A stretch of 64,000 nucleotides of DNA from Hymenobacter aquaticus (GCF_004765605.1 NZ_SRLC01000002.1:310001-374000), one strand, 5' to 3'; counted from the stretch's first letter, positions 26,430 through 35,828 are shown. Notes: generated by a model not told the origin, from the sequence alone. Numbers and translations: made by a program.

Positions 26430-27595
26430 TATAGGTACAGGAGTCGTTGGGCAAGGGAATAATCCTGGGACAAGTAGGCGTGAAAGGCAACGCCTATGCC
26501 CGCAATACCACTGATGATACCCCAGTCGGCACCATTACCCCGGGTGGGGTAGGCCGCTCGGAAGCCGCATGCCGGGTTGTGCGCGGAGATGAAATCACTA
26601 CTGCGGGCCAGGCATTGCTCTGCGAAGGACAGAAAGGCCGGAGTACCCGATAGTTGAGCCAGGGCGTGAAACAGTACCGCTGAGCCTGTACAGCCATAAG
26701 CCAGCCCCGCATCGGGCCAGGCCCCGGGCTCGCCTATTCTGTTTCCCAGCGAAAGCGCCCGACTAACAGCAAGCTGACAGCCCGGCACGTGCCCCAGCGC
26801 CTGGCTGGCCACGAGCAGACCGTAGCAGACTCCCAGGTCGCCGTAGGCCCAGCCCAGGGTAGCGAATTGTGGCTCGTGCCCCACGATAACCGGAAATGCA
26901 ATTGAACTGTCAGGCCGGTACTGCGCCAGAACGTAGGCTACGCCCTCTGCTAGGAGCCGCCGACATACAGCGGGCTGCCGGCCGGCTTCCAAGGCCTTGG
27001 CCAAAAAAACCAGGATGCTGGCTGAGCCATGAGAAAGGCCCAGGTAAATTCGGGGCTCCGGAAAAATCGTAGAATACCAGCACGCTTGGCCTGTAATGGC
27101 CCGTGTGGCCAGAGTGTCAAGTTGCAGAATGAAATCATCCAATGGCTTGGTCAGCGAAGGACACTCGGTGGCGCGGGCCAGCAGATAGTGAGCTGGTGCT
27201 AGTGCCCCCGCTACCAAATCCAGGTTGCCCAAGGTGGCGCAGGTCGTGAGGTACGTCAGGAGAAAGGGGTCGAGCTCGGCTAATAGGTCTTCCGCGTCGA
27301 AAGCCAGTCGGCTGTTTTGCCGGAGAAAGTGAATTATTCCGGCAAGGTCACTAAGAATCTCTCCTAACCCACTTTCCTCCGCTAGGTCTTCTACGCCAGC
27401 GACTCCTGCTTCGAATAGACGAAGCGTAATGGCTTGTGCCGCACTGTCGGAACTGTTGAAAGTCAACTGGTTCAAGAAAACAGCAAGCCCAATTTTGCCC
27501 CATTTTAGACTAGGATCTTGCAGTGTAAAGCCGCCCGCTTGGATAAAATAGTATATGGCATTCAGATTTCCTTGAAAATAACTATCGTTTTTCAC
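26429..27595 (-). CDS. LanC-like cyclase lacking the zinc ligands
   Basis: A 388-residue protein with the LanC repeat architecture: YLGLSHGSASIL (His189), LGWAYGDLGVCYGL (about 248-260), AGLAYGCTGSAVLFHAL (about 296-312) and ISGIAGIGVAF (about 361-371). In NisC the zinc is held by the cysteine of W-C-Y-G and the Cys-His of C-H-G. Here these positions are Ala250, Ala299 and Tyr300, so all three ligands are missing while the catalytic-type His189 remains. Cys257 and Cys302 lie close by but out of register. The start is GTG. It could bind and orient the peptide, cyclise by another mechanism, or be inactive. Confidence 0.85.
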   Translation of the reverse strand: MKNDSYFQGNLNAIYYFIQAGGFTLQDPSLKWGKIGLAVFLNQLTFNSSDSAAQAITLRLFEAGVAGVEDLAEESGLGEILSDLAGIIHFLRQNSRLAFDAEDLLAELDPFLLTYLTTCATLGNLDLVAGALAPAHYLLARATECPSLTKPLDDFILQLDTLATRAITGQACWYSTIFPEPRIYLGLSHGSASILVFLAKALEAGRQPAVCRRLLAEGVAYVLAQYRPDSSIAFPVIVGHEPQFATLGWAYGDLGVCYGLLVASQALGHVPGCQLAVSRALSLGNRIGEPGAWPDAGLAYGCTGSAVLFHALAQLSGTPAFLSFAEQCLARSSDFISAHNPACGFRAAYPTRGNGADWGIISGIAGIGVAFHAYLSQDYSLAQRLLYL

Positions 27596-28160
27596 CTAAG
27601 TATATAGTTAGACAAGCCATGAAGCAGGGGAGAAAAGGCTCCAGCTGGCTATAGACGTGAGCATAGTATAGCGGTTCAATAGATAAGAAAAGCGCTGACC
27701 GGCCACAATGGCCGCAGATTAGTCGGTCTTGTACTAGCAAGTTATTGATTCACCACCTGCCATCCAACGATAGCAGGAATCACGATGACCGGTTATAGGT
27801 TTAGTGCTATCAGCAGGAAGCTGTAATTTGGGAGCACGTCCGGACTATTGCATTGAACTATAGTCATATTTAGGGTAAGATAATGCTTGCGACAGGGAGC
27901 CAATGTGGCGCCCCGGGCATACGCCCCACCATGGTGAGCGAAGCACAATGAATGCTGCCGCGTACTTGAACAGCACACTATATAGGCCTGAACCCTTACC
28001 ACGAATGATATACCCGCTTACTTTTGTAATGTTTTATGTCGCTCTAAACCAATGCTGAAGCTACTGGTTGCACGCGTTGGCTATCGCCTTTTTCTGCGTG
28101 TAAAGCGCCAAATTTGTAAGTTTAGTCGATAATCCCATTTCCTTTGATACTAGTCAATTT
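27596..28160. other. Long divergent intergenic region between lanC and the HExxH-like gene
   Basis: 565 bases without a convincing gene. The sequence is moderately AT-rich. TACTTTTG at 28019-28026 fits the TAnnTTTG box and could serve the rightward transcript, with a leader of about 135 bases, but the -33 site is weak (TTA). No clear leftward promoter for lanCB was found. Confidence 0.4.
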
Positions 28161-29378
28161 ATGAAAATCATTGAGTTTGAAATAGATGAAAATCTGATGC
28201 TGACCGGTATGACTCAGCTTGCCAATCTTAGCCGGCTTGAAGTATGCCACGAGAATGAGGATATATTTGAAGTCTTGGACTTTGACGATGAGCGGGTCTT
28301 TCTGGAGCCGACGCTAATCTTCCATCAGGCCCGGAAAGGCCGCGAAGGAGTTAGTTTGCCACTAGAGCAGCTGCTGTGGGGAGCTGTGCCGGCAGAAGAG
28401 CGCCCATTACAGGTGCGTGTTCAAACCTGTGCGGAAGGATGGGTGAAATTACCTGGCTGGGGAAATCTCAAAACGGAGCTAGCCTCTGCGGCGCTGAACC
28501 TGAGTGGTACCACCCCGGATGACCTACAGCTATTTACTCTACAAGGCAATAGAGTGCCAGCCCAGTTCTATCCGGAAGTGTTCTTGCCTAACAGTTCCAT
28601 CCGCGTTACTCGCTACCGCCCCGATATATATCGTTGTCTGGGTGCCCATTTGCACGAAAACGTGACAACTACCTTTACGAAGTGGGTCCGGCCGTTGCAA
28701 AATGCTTTCTCAATTATTCAGCAAGCGGTTCCTGAATATTGCCAGTTAATTGCAAAAAGCAGTCAGGAGATTTCACTTTTCAGCAGCGATAACCAAAACT
28801 CATTCGCGGCCATGGAGCATTTTGGTACAGGATTCATCAATGTAGATGACCAGGGCTATGATGAAGTTTTCTTTGTGGATGATATTGCACATCAATGTGG
28901 TCATACCATATTTAATGCGCTTACGCTCATGACGAGCCATTATTTGAGTATCGACCCCAATACTACTCTGGTATCCTTGGTAGATGATGCGGTGCATGGT
29001 GAGCACCGAACGGTTTACGGAGCCTTTCACGGGCTCTTTACTTACACCAGCACCCTGCATTGCCTCGATCAAAGCCTGAAGAAAGGCCTGTTCAAAGGCC
29101 AGCAAGTAAAGGATGTTATTGGGCGTATCGGGTTCTACATGAGAAAGTTTAATTACGATTTAAAACAATTGAGCCGGCCCGGTGTTTTCACCGACCATGG
29201 ATTGAAATACTATGCAATGTTTAAAGCCAGTTACGAATCAGTATTAAATAAATACAGGGTGTTGCCGCCTGTTACCTACGTCGGGCAGCCGTATACATTC
29301 CGTTTGGAAATGTTTATTAATGCTAACCCTGAGTATAAACTCATAAACGAAGATGCACTTGTGATATACGGTCTGTGA
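28161..29378 (+). CDS. Possible HExxH-type RiPP-modifying enzyme with HQxxH
   Basis: A 405-residue protein resembling the TIGR04267 family ('HExxH motif-containing putative peptide modification protein'), some members of which are reported as alpha-ketoglutarate-dependent peptide hydroxylases. The relevant parts are VDDIAHQCGHTIFNAL (His244, His248), preceded by FINVDDQGYDEVFF, and a second block EHRTVYGAFHGLFTY (His290). The usual glutamate of HExxH is glutamine (Gln245). The family call is by pattern and context, not by search. It lies between the modification genes and the exporter, so a core-peptide hydroxylation or similar tailoring step is plausible. Confidence 0.55.
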   Translation: MKIIEFEIDENLMLTGMTQLANLSRLEVCHENEDIFEVLDFDDERVFLEPTLIFHQARKGREGVSLPLEQLLWGAVPAEERPLQVRVQTCAEGWVKLPGWGNLKTELASAALNLSGTTPDDLQLFTLQGNRVPAQFYPEVFLPNSSIRVTRYRPDIYRCLGAHLHENVTTTFTKWVRPLQNAFSIIQQAVPEYCQLIAKSSQEISLFSSDNQNSFAAMEHFGTGFINVDDQGYDEVFFVDDIAHQCGHTIFNALTLMTSHYLSIDPNTTLVSLVDDAVHGEHRTVYGAFHGLFTYTSTLHCLDQSLKKGLFKGQQVKDVIGRIGFYMRKFNYDLKQLSRPGVFTDHGLKYYAMFKASYESVLNKYRVLPPVTYVGQPYTFRLEMFINANPEYKLINEDALVIYGL

Positions 29379-29519
29379 TTTTTATGATCTTGCGCAAGAT
29401 TTTCGGTTTAATGAATCTAACGTAATGCGTATTTAGAGTTGTGAATAGTAGTGAGTGTAGTTTGCTGATATAGCAAGCATGTCTATCATGTTTTCTGCTT
29501 GAATAACAAATTCTTTGTA

Positions 29520-31727
29520 ATGATTAGAAAAAGCTTTCCTTTTTATAAGCAATTTGATCGGGAAGATTGTGGGCCTACTTGCCTGCGTATGATCGCCAAG
29601 TTTTACGGAAAAGCATATTCTCCGGAATTTTTGAAAGAAAAGGCCAGTATAACCCGTGAAGGAGTTTCTTTGGCGGGCATTTCTGAAGCGGCTGAAGCTA
29701 TAGGTATGCACACGCTAGCGGTGAAGATACCGTATGCTACTTTAGAAGAAGATATACCACTGCCTTGTGTAGCATATTGGAAACAGCGGCATTTTATCGT
29801 TGTTCATAAAATTAAAAATAATAAAGTGTACGTAGCTGATCCTGCTCATGGATTAATAACGTATACCAGGGAGGAGTTTTCTCGCGGCTGGCTTGGAGTA
29901 AAAAATGCTCAGCCAGATCAGGAAGGACTCATTCTGGCTATGGAGCCAACCCCAGAATTTTATGAGCTGGATAGCGTTGATGAAATAAACAGGCAGGGGT
30001 TTAAATTCCTGTGGCCTTACTTTAAAAGCTATTCTCACGTATGGGGGCAGCTTATTATGGGGTTAATTGTGGCCTCTTTTCTTCAACTAGCTTTGCCGTT
30101 TCTTACGCAGGCAACAGTTGATATTGGTATAAATTATCAAAATATAAGATTTATTTACTTAATATTGATTGCGCAGTTAATATTGATTATATCTCAGGCT
30201 TCTGTGCAGATTATTCGTGACTGGCTTTTGTTACATATTACAAGTCGTATTAATATAAATATGTTGTCAGATTTTCTGATAAAGCTTATGCGACTTCCGA
30301 TTAGTTTCTTTGATTCCAAGCATACCGGTGATATTCTTCAGCGGGCCCAGGATCAGCGACGTATTCAAAACTTTCTGACCTCAGCAACGCTTAACGTTTT
30401 ATTTTCTGTAATAAACATTTTGATATTTGGATTTGTGTTGTCTTACTACAGCTTCACAATATTTTTGGTTTTCTTGTGTGGATCAGTTTTGTATGTGGCT
30501 TGGACGCTTGTTTTTATGAAGCGCCGTGCAGAGCTAGACTTCAGGTACTTTGACGAGTCATCGGGTAACCAGAGTAGTTTGATTCAGCTCGTGAATGGAA
30601 TGCAAGAGATAAAGATGAACGGTTCCGAGCGCCGTAGGCGTTGGGAGTGGGAGCAAATTCAGGTTCGCCTTTTTAAAATATCTATTAAAGGTCTATCACT
30701 CGCTCAGTGGCAGACTAATGGGTCCTTGCTGATAAATGAAATTAAGAATATTATAATATCATTTATTGCTGCTAAAGCTGTAATTGATGGTCAATTAACA
30801 TTGGGTATGATGCTCTCCGTACAGTATATTATTGGGCAGCTAAATCTACCTATTAGCAATTTTGTGACTTTCATCCGAGGTGCTCAGGATGCTTATATAA
30901 GCCTAGAGCGGCTGGCTGAGATTCATAATCAAGCGGACGAAGAAACTGTGAGTGAAGAGTTAGTGCGGGTTTTGCCTTCGGATCGTACCATTCATATTGA
31001 GAATATGAGTTTTCAGTATGGTGAAAAATCATCTCCTTTTGTACTGAAGAATATTACAATGCAGATACCAAAGGGTAAGGTAACTGCTATTGTGGGACCG
31101 AGTGGGAGTGGAAAAACTACTTTATTAAAATTGTTGCTGAAATCATATGAGCCGACTAGTGGTAGTGTTAGAATAGGCTACACACAGCTAAGTCAAATTA
31201 GTCCTAGGTTTTGGCGTCGTCAATGTGGAGTTGTGATGCAGGATGGTTATATATTTTCGGATTCTATTGCCCGAAATATATCTGAGTCTGATGTAGAAGG
31301 CGTGGTGAATAAAGCCAAGCTTTTGGAAGCTGTGCGAATAGCTAATATTGAGGATTTTATTGAGCGTGCTCCAACAGGCTATAACACCCGGCTAGGTGCA
31401 TCAGGTACTAACATCAGTGGGGGGCAGAAACAGCGTATCTTGATTGCTAGATCTGTGTATAAAAATCCGGATTATTTATTGTTTGATGAGGCTACTAGTT
31501 CGTTAGATGCAAATAACGAAAAAATAATTATGGAAAATTTAGAGCAGTTTTATAAAGATAAAACGGTGGTTATTGTGGCGCACCGATTGAGTACGGTTAA
31601 AAATGCGGATCAAATTGTTGTTCTTGATGCGGGAGAAATTGTTGAAATTGGTAATCATGATTCTTTGGTGAGTAAAAAGGGATTCTACTACACTCTGGTG
31701 AAAAACCAGCTGGAGCTGGGTAATTGA
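29520..31727 (+). CDS. lanT: C39 peptidase-containing ABC exporter
   Basis: A 735-residue bifunctional exporter. The N-terminal C39 protease (about 1-135) has Cys17 in REDCGPTCLRMI, His91 in RHFIVVH and Asp107 in VADPAHG, the complete triad for cutting after GG leaders. A membrane domain of about six helices covers about 165-460. The nucleotide-binding domain has Walker A GPSGSGKTT, signature ISGGQKQR, Walker B YLLFDEATSSLD and the H-loop VIVAHRLST. ATG at 29520 is preferred over an upstream TTG because the C39 fold begins there. The gene is clearly AT-richer than the flanking core genome. Confidence 0.93.
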   Translation: MIRKSFPFYKQFDREDCGPTCLRMIAKFYGKAYSPEFLKEKASITREGVSLAGISEAAEAIGMHTLAVKIPYATLEEDIPLPCVAYWKQRHFIVVHKIKNNKVYVADPAHGLITYTREEFSRGWLGVKNAQPDQEGLILAMEPTPEFYELDSVDEINRQGFKFLWPYFKSYSHVWGQLIMGLIVASFLQLALPFLTQATVDIGINYQNIRFIYLILIAQLILIISQASVQIIRDWLLLHITSRININMLSDFLIKLMRLPISFFDSKHTGDILQRAQDQRRIQNFLTSATLNVLFSVINILIFGFVLSYYSFTIFLVFLCGSVLYVAWTLVFMKRRAELDFRYFDESSGNQSSLIQLVNGMQEIKMNGSERRRRWEWEQIQVRLFKISIKGLSLAQWQTNGSLLINEIKNIIISFIAAKAVIDGQLTLGMMLSVQYIIGQLNLPISNFVTFIRGAQDAYISLERLAEIHNQADEETVSEELVRVLPSDRTIHIENMSFQYGEKSSPFVLKNITMQIPKGKVTAIVGPSGSGKTTLLKLLLKSYEPTSGSVRIGYTQLSQISPRFWRRQCGVVMQDGYIFSDSIARNISESDVEGVVNKAKLLEAVRIANIEDFIERAPTGYNTRLGASGTNISGGQKQRILIARSVYKNPDYLLFDEATSSLDANNEKIIMENLEQFYKDKTVVIVAHRLSTVKNADQIVVLDAGEIVEIGNHDSLVSKKGFYYTLVKNQLELGN

Positions 31728-31740
31728 CTTGTATAATGCT

Positions 31741-33057
31741 ATGGCTTTGAAAATAGATGAGCTTGATGAGCGCAGTGAAATTGTGCGCGATGTAATAGGA
31801 CAACCACCCGCATGGCCTATCAGATGGGGTAGTATGTTAATTTTCCTTATTATCGCACTTGCTGTTATAATGTCGGCCATAATTCGTTACCCGGATACTA
31901 TTATAGGTCAAGTGCAGATATCCACTACTGAGCCACCTATTCGAATTACGGCTCCGGTCGACGCACAAATCCGCAAGCTATTCGTTGTAGACGGTCAATT
32001 TGTGCAGGAAGGGGTATATATAGCAGAAACTAGGAGCGTAGCCAGTGGGCAAAGTATGAGCAAGGTCAGGGAAGTTATTAGCCAGGTTGAAGCCTTTATA
32101 AAAAATCCTAAACCTGACTTCGTTCCAACTAATCCTTATCTTACGTTAGGTGACGCGCAATTGATGTTTAATAGTTTGCAAAAAGATGTAAGAGACTATA
32201 CTAGTTTTTTGCGCGACAATTATTTTGCTGAACAAATCAAAACTCTTGAATCGCAAATAGCTGACTATAAATCATTGGACGGAGTGTCTAAAATAGGGAA
32301 AGGTATTAAGTTGCAGAATTTGCAGCAGGCAAAAGAGCGCTTTCAGGCACAGAAGCTACTGTATAAGGATAAAGTTATATCTAAATTTGATTTTTTTCAG
32401 GAGGAAAGTCGCTACAACGAAGTAAAGCAAAGTTTCGAAGCAGCAAGAGAATCAGAGTTGGAAAATAATATTCTTATTACGGCCAATACTCGGCAAATAA
32501 AACAGCTGCGTTTCGACGCCAAAGAGCAGGAGCGTAAGCTGCGTCTAAATGTTCAGCAATCTTTGCTTAATCTGAAAAATCAGATGAGTGAATGGGAGCA
32601 AAAAAATGTTTTTATTTCTCCTATCGCTGGCAAAGTAAGTTATTTGAAGCGTATAGTTGATAAGCAATATGTCAAAGCCCAGGAAGAGTTATTTGCTATT
32701 GTTCCTGCCGATAGTAACTATATCGCCATTGTGAACGTCCCAACCACTGGCTATGGCAAAGTAGCAGTCGGTCAGCGGGTGCAGATTCGATTAGAAAATT
32801 ATCCGACGGTGCAATTTGGTGTGTTGGTAGGAAAGATCAGGAAGCTTTCCTACCTGGCCAATGAGAAAACCTATTTCGCGGAAGTAATGCTACCCAAAGG
32901 CCTAACGACCAACTATCTGAAAACCCTTCCTTACCATCCCGAAATGGGCGGAATAGCGGAAATTGTAACGGAGGATTTAAGTTTGCTGGAACGGATATTC
33001 TATAGCATTAGGGAAATATTCGGTGAGTCTTTTTCTAAGCGCACCACCGTCTCCTGA
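31741..33057 (+). CDS. HlyD family periplasmic adaptor for the ABC exporter
   Basis: A 438-residue membrane-fusion protein. One N-terminal membrane helix (SMLIFLIIALAVIMSAIIRYP) is followed by a lipoyl/biotinyl-like half (ITAPVDAQIRKLFVVDGQFVQEG), a long coiled-coil hairpin (about 130-280) and the second lipoyl half (VFISPIAGKVSYLKRIVDKQYV). It links the ABC transporter to an outer-membrane channel so the peptide can leave in one step. It starts 13 bases after the transporter stop and is AT-rich like it. No TolC gene is adjacent, so a shared TolC is assumed. Confidence 0.9.
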   Translation: MALKIDELDERSEIVRDVIGQPPAWPIRWGSMLIFLIIALAVIMSAIIRYPDTIIGQVQISTTEPPIRITAPVDAQIRKLFVVDGQFVQEGVYIAETRSVASGQSMSKVREVISQVEAFIKNPKPDFVPTNPYLTLGDAQLMFNSLQKDVRDYTSFLRDNYFAEQIKTLESQIADYKSLDGVSKIGKGIKLQNLQQAKERFQAQKLLYKDKVISKFDFFQEESRYNEVKQSFEAARESELENNILITANTRQIKQLRFDAKEQERKLRLNVQQSLLNLKNQMSEWEQKNVFISPIAGKVSYLKRIVDKQYVKAQEELFAIVPADSNYIAIVNVPTTGYGKVAVGQRVQIRLENYPTVQFGVLVGKIRKLSYLANEKTYFAEVMLPKGLTTNYLKTLPYHPEMGGIAEIVTEDLSLLERIFYSIREIFGESFSKRTTVS

Positions 33058-33129
33058 AAAATCAGGATAAGTGTACTATAAAGAATAACTGCCGGCTGTG
33101 CCGTAGCGCGTGCATTTTCCCTAAAGCAT

Positions 33130-34407
33130 ATGGGTGAAATTTCTTTCTTGTCCGTGGTCCTGTTGAGCTGTGGGATGTGGTCGGAGCCGACGGGGCCTAA
33201 TACCTGCGTCGCACGGTTGCGGGTCGAACCAGACCGGCATTGGGTGGAATCGGACACCCGGCTCGACTTTGCCTGCGCGCAGCCGCTGGATAGTATCCGG
33301 CTGGTCTTGCAGGGCGACATGGTAGTGAAGCGCGTGCAGGGGCGGCAGGTGGCTGGCTTCCGCACCATTGCCGACCCCACGAACCAGCGTGATACGCTGG
33401 TGGTGCGGTTTCGGGAGTCGATGCCGGCCGGCCGCCGCGTACTGCTGCGGGTAGCAGCCGAAGGAGAAGTGATGGAAGCACACTTGAGCAGTGCGGTGAA
33501 TTCGTTTTCGCCCGCCTGGACGGAGTGGACCGAGCAGACGGCTATTATACCAACCGTGTTGTTGTCGGGCAGCGCGGCACGCTTTGCTTATGAACTGCAA
33601 ATGGCGCTTCCCGTGGATTATACTCTGCAGGCCGCCGGACGGGTTGTGGCGGTGCGTGCTGGGCGGTGGGTGGTGAAAGACAGTATCGGTGGGCACTTCG
33701 GAGTATATTTTGCCAAGCCGCTTCAGCAGCGCCAAACGCGCGTGCAGGGCATTACGCTGGCCATAACGCAGCCAGCGGGTGCCGATTCCGTTCGGCAGCA
33801 GGTAGTAGCTACCGCCGCCGCTGCCGCCACTTTCTACAACGCGCTGCTGGGTCCGCAGCAACAACTTACGTACGTAAAGATGATTGTGCCGCCTCGCCCC
33901 GGCAGTGGTGCCCCTGCGGGCTGGAGCTACGCGGTACCCGGGGGCATTATCCGGCTACAGCTGACCGGCAACCGGGTCAATGACTTTTACAGCATCGGGC
34001 ACGAGCTAGCCCATCAATGGTGGTACGCGGCTCCGTTCAGCAACACGAACTACCAGAGTTTTCTCAACGAAGGGTTTGCAGAATACTGCTGTTTGCTGTT
34101 CTACCGGTCTGAGTTCGGACAGGAAGCTTTTGCCCAGCTCCTGACCCGCTACCAGCGCATAGCCGAAAGCCTGGGCAGTATCCGGTTGATGCCCGGCGGG
34201 CTGGCTGAAAAGCAGCGAAATCAATACACGTACATCAAGGCGGCCTACACCCTCTACCAGCTAGAGCAGAAAATAGGCGCGCCGGCCATGCAGCGCCTGT
34301 TGCAGGAAGCCCTGCGGCAGCATCCCCAGAGCTACCAGCAGTGGTTGGAGTTGGTAGAGCAGCAGCAGGGGCCCGCGGCGCGGCAGTTCTACGAATCTGT
34401 TTTCTAG
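33130..34407 (+). CDS. Secreted M1-like gluzincin metallopeptidase
   Basis: A 425-residue protein with a short lipoprotein-like signal (SVVLLSC) and a zinc site: GHELAHQWWY (about 290-299), with the third ligand in FLNEGFAEYCC (Glu about 313). HExxHxW plus NEGFAEY is the M1 aminopeptidase-type gluzincin pattern, but the N-terminal domain is shorter than in full M1 enzymes and the GxMEN exopeptidase motif is not seen. It starts 72 bases after the HlyD gene. Codon use is GC-rich again, so it may be the edge of the core genome rather than part of the lanthipeptide cluster. It could trim a peptide in the periplasm. Confidence 0.75.
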   Translation: MGEISFLSVVLLSCGMWSEPTGPNTCVARLRVEPDRHWVESDTRLDFACAQPLDSIRLVLQGDMVVKRVQGRQVAGFRTIADPTNQRDTLVVRFRESMPAGRRVLLRVAAEGEVMEAHLSSAVNSFSPAWTEWTEQTAIIPTVLLSGSAARFAYELQMALPVDYTLQAAGRVVAVRAGRWVVKDSIGGHFGVYFAKPLQQRQTRVQGITLAITQPAGADSVRQQVVATAAAAATFYNALLGPQQQLTYVKMIVPPRPGSGAPAGWSYAVPGGIIRLQLTGNRVNDFYSIGHELAHQWWYAAPFSNTNYQSFLNEGFAEYCCLLFYRSEFGQEAFAQLLTRYQRIAESLGSIRLMPGGLAEKQRNQYTYIKAAYTLYQLEQKIGAPAMQRLLQEALRQHPQSYQQWLELVEQQQGPAARQFYESVF

Positions 34408-34462
34408 ACCAAATCCGAGGTGCGCGCACATCAACCCAGAAGCCGCTTTAAGGTACCCCGCG

Positions 34463-35332
34463 CTACCGACCAGTCACCGTTTGGGCTTGCAGCAGGGTTT
34501 CTAACTCATAAAGCGTTATCTGGTGCGGGTAGTTAGCGTATGCCTCGTTGTCTTCGTTCAGCCGGTAGCCCTGCCTGTAATACGCCTGGCCCAGCCGAAG
34601 GTGCCGGGTGGCTTCGCCGTTCTTTTTCCGCGCCAGATATACCTGTGCCAGGTAATAGTGGGCGTCGGGAAACTGCGGGTTGAGACGCAGGCAATAGGTT
34701 AGGTAGTGTGTTGCCTGGGGGTAGTCCTGCATTTCATAATACAGGACACCCGCGTAGAATAAGCTATTGAAATGGGGCGGGCGTTGCGGGTGCCCCTGCG
34801 TTTGCTGGGCAATGTCAAGCCTGAAGCTAGCGGCAGCCTGTGCGTAATGTCCCAGCTCCAGGTTGCACAGTCCTTCGTAAAACGGATACGTATGGTCCAT
34901 CTCGTAACCGCCGGGCACTAGCCGCCGGGCTTGTTGAAAATCCAGCAGGGCCCCTGCATAGTCTTTGGTGAAGATACATTTGAGAAAGCCCCGGTAAGCT
35001 GTCCACGTTTTGGGGTCCAGCGCTACGGCCTTGTCTTCCAGCGGAAAGGCTGTAGCGTAGTCACCTTTCTTGAGGTAGGGAATCGCCTTTTCTCGGTACG
35101 CCACAGCGATAGTGGGGCACGCGGCAATCAGACTATCGCAGTATTTCTCCCAATTCGGGTGATTGTAGCCATACACGGCCGCGCCTTTGTCCAGGTATTT
35201 GGCCACTAGGCTATCCGCATAGTGCCGATCCTGGCAAGCTGCCCTTGCCGCTGGTGGAGCAGGCGCCGGCTGGCAGCGGCCTGCCATCAGCAAGGCTGAC
35301 GCGCTAAGGAATAATAGCAGCCACTTTCCCAT
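34463..35332 (-). CDS. TPR-repeat lipoprotein
   Basis: A 289-residue protein with a signal sequence (LLLFLSASALLMAGRC) and several tetratricopeptide-like helix pairs over about 60-265 (for example AIPYLKKGDYATAFPLEDKAVALDP, AGVLYYEMQDYPQATHYLTYCLRLNP). TPRs mediate protein-protein contacts. The ATG at 35332 overlaps the end of the upstream gene by 29 bases; an earlier ATG at 35359 would overlap more and spoil the signal. Probably co-transcribed with that gene. Confidence 0.75.
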   Translation of the reverse strand: MGKWLLLFLSASALLMAGRCQPAPAPPAARAACQDRHYADSLVAKYLDKGAAVYGYNHPNWEKYCDSLIAACPTIAVAYREKAIPYLKKGDYATAFPLEDKAVALDPKTWTAYRGFLKCIFTKDYAGALLDFQQARRLVPGGYEMDHTYPFYEGLCNLELGHYAQAAASFRLDIAQQTQGHPQRPPHFNSLFYAGVLYYEMQDYPQATHYLTYCLRLNPQFPDAHYYLAQVYLARKKNGEATRHLRLGQAYYRQGYRLNEDNEAYANYPHQITLYELETLLQAQTVTGR

Positions 35333-35828
35333 CGCGCAGCTTAAAACTGAGAAAAGCAATGTAGTTAATCGGGGTATCGTTGCGGCCCCGGGCCTTTTTC
35401 CACTGATTAAGCGTTTTCAAATACGCGAACAGGTCAGCAACCAGTTGTTTGTCAAACTGGAAAGGCTGGTAAGCCTCGTTGGTTTGCAATACCTGAACGC
35501 GGGGTAGCATCTGGCCTTCACAGTCGATAACAAATCGAAAAGTAACGTACCCGGAGCCGGTATAAGGCTTAGCGCGGGCCGCGAGAAACCGCTGGGCCTC
35601 GTGGAGCAAAGTAGCCGAGCTACGGGGATATTTAGCGTCGACCCCCAAGCTGTAGTACTGCGCAAAGATTGCGCTACATGCGGGGTTGCTGCGCCGGGTC
35701 GTATCCATGTAATCGGCTCCCGCGAGCCGGAAATTCTGGGCCGCAGCTGGTAGAGCCAAGCCGGCCGCTGCGCTCAGCAACAGCAGCAGCCGACTCAGAA
35801 AAGCACAAGGGCAGCAACAAGTAAGCAT
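35304..35828 (-). CDS. Exported protein with TonB-C-like domain
   Basis: A 174-residue protein with a signal peptide (LLLLLSAAAGLALPAAAQ). The C-terminal region, GYVTFRFVIDCEGQMLPRVQVLQTN, followed by LVADLFAYLKTLNQWKKAR, resembles the energy-transducer C-terminal fold common in Bacteroidota hypothetical proteins. It lacks a membrane anchor and proline-rich region, so it is not a working TonB. Role unknown. It forms an overlapping pair with the TPR gene. Confidence 0.65.
   Translation of the reverse strand: MLTCCCPCAFLSRLLLLLSAAAGLALPAAAQNFRLAGADYMDTTRRSNPACSAIFAQYYSLGVDAKYPRSSATLLHEAQRFLAARAKPYTGSGYVTFRFVIDCEGQMLPRVQVLQTNEAYQPFQFDKQLVADLFAYLKTLNQWKKARGRNDTPINYIAFLSFKLRDGKVAAIIP

Noticed and set aside
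31741..33057. TolC or outer-membrane channel within the lanthipeptide locus
   Set aside because: The protein after the exporter has one N-terminal helix, lipoyl halves and a coiled coil, which is an HlyD adaptor, not a channel.
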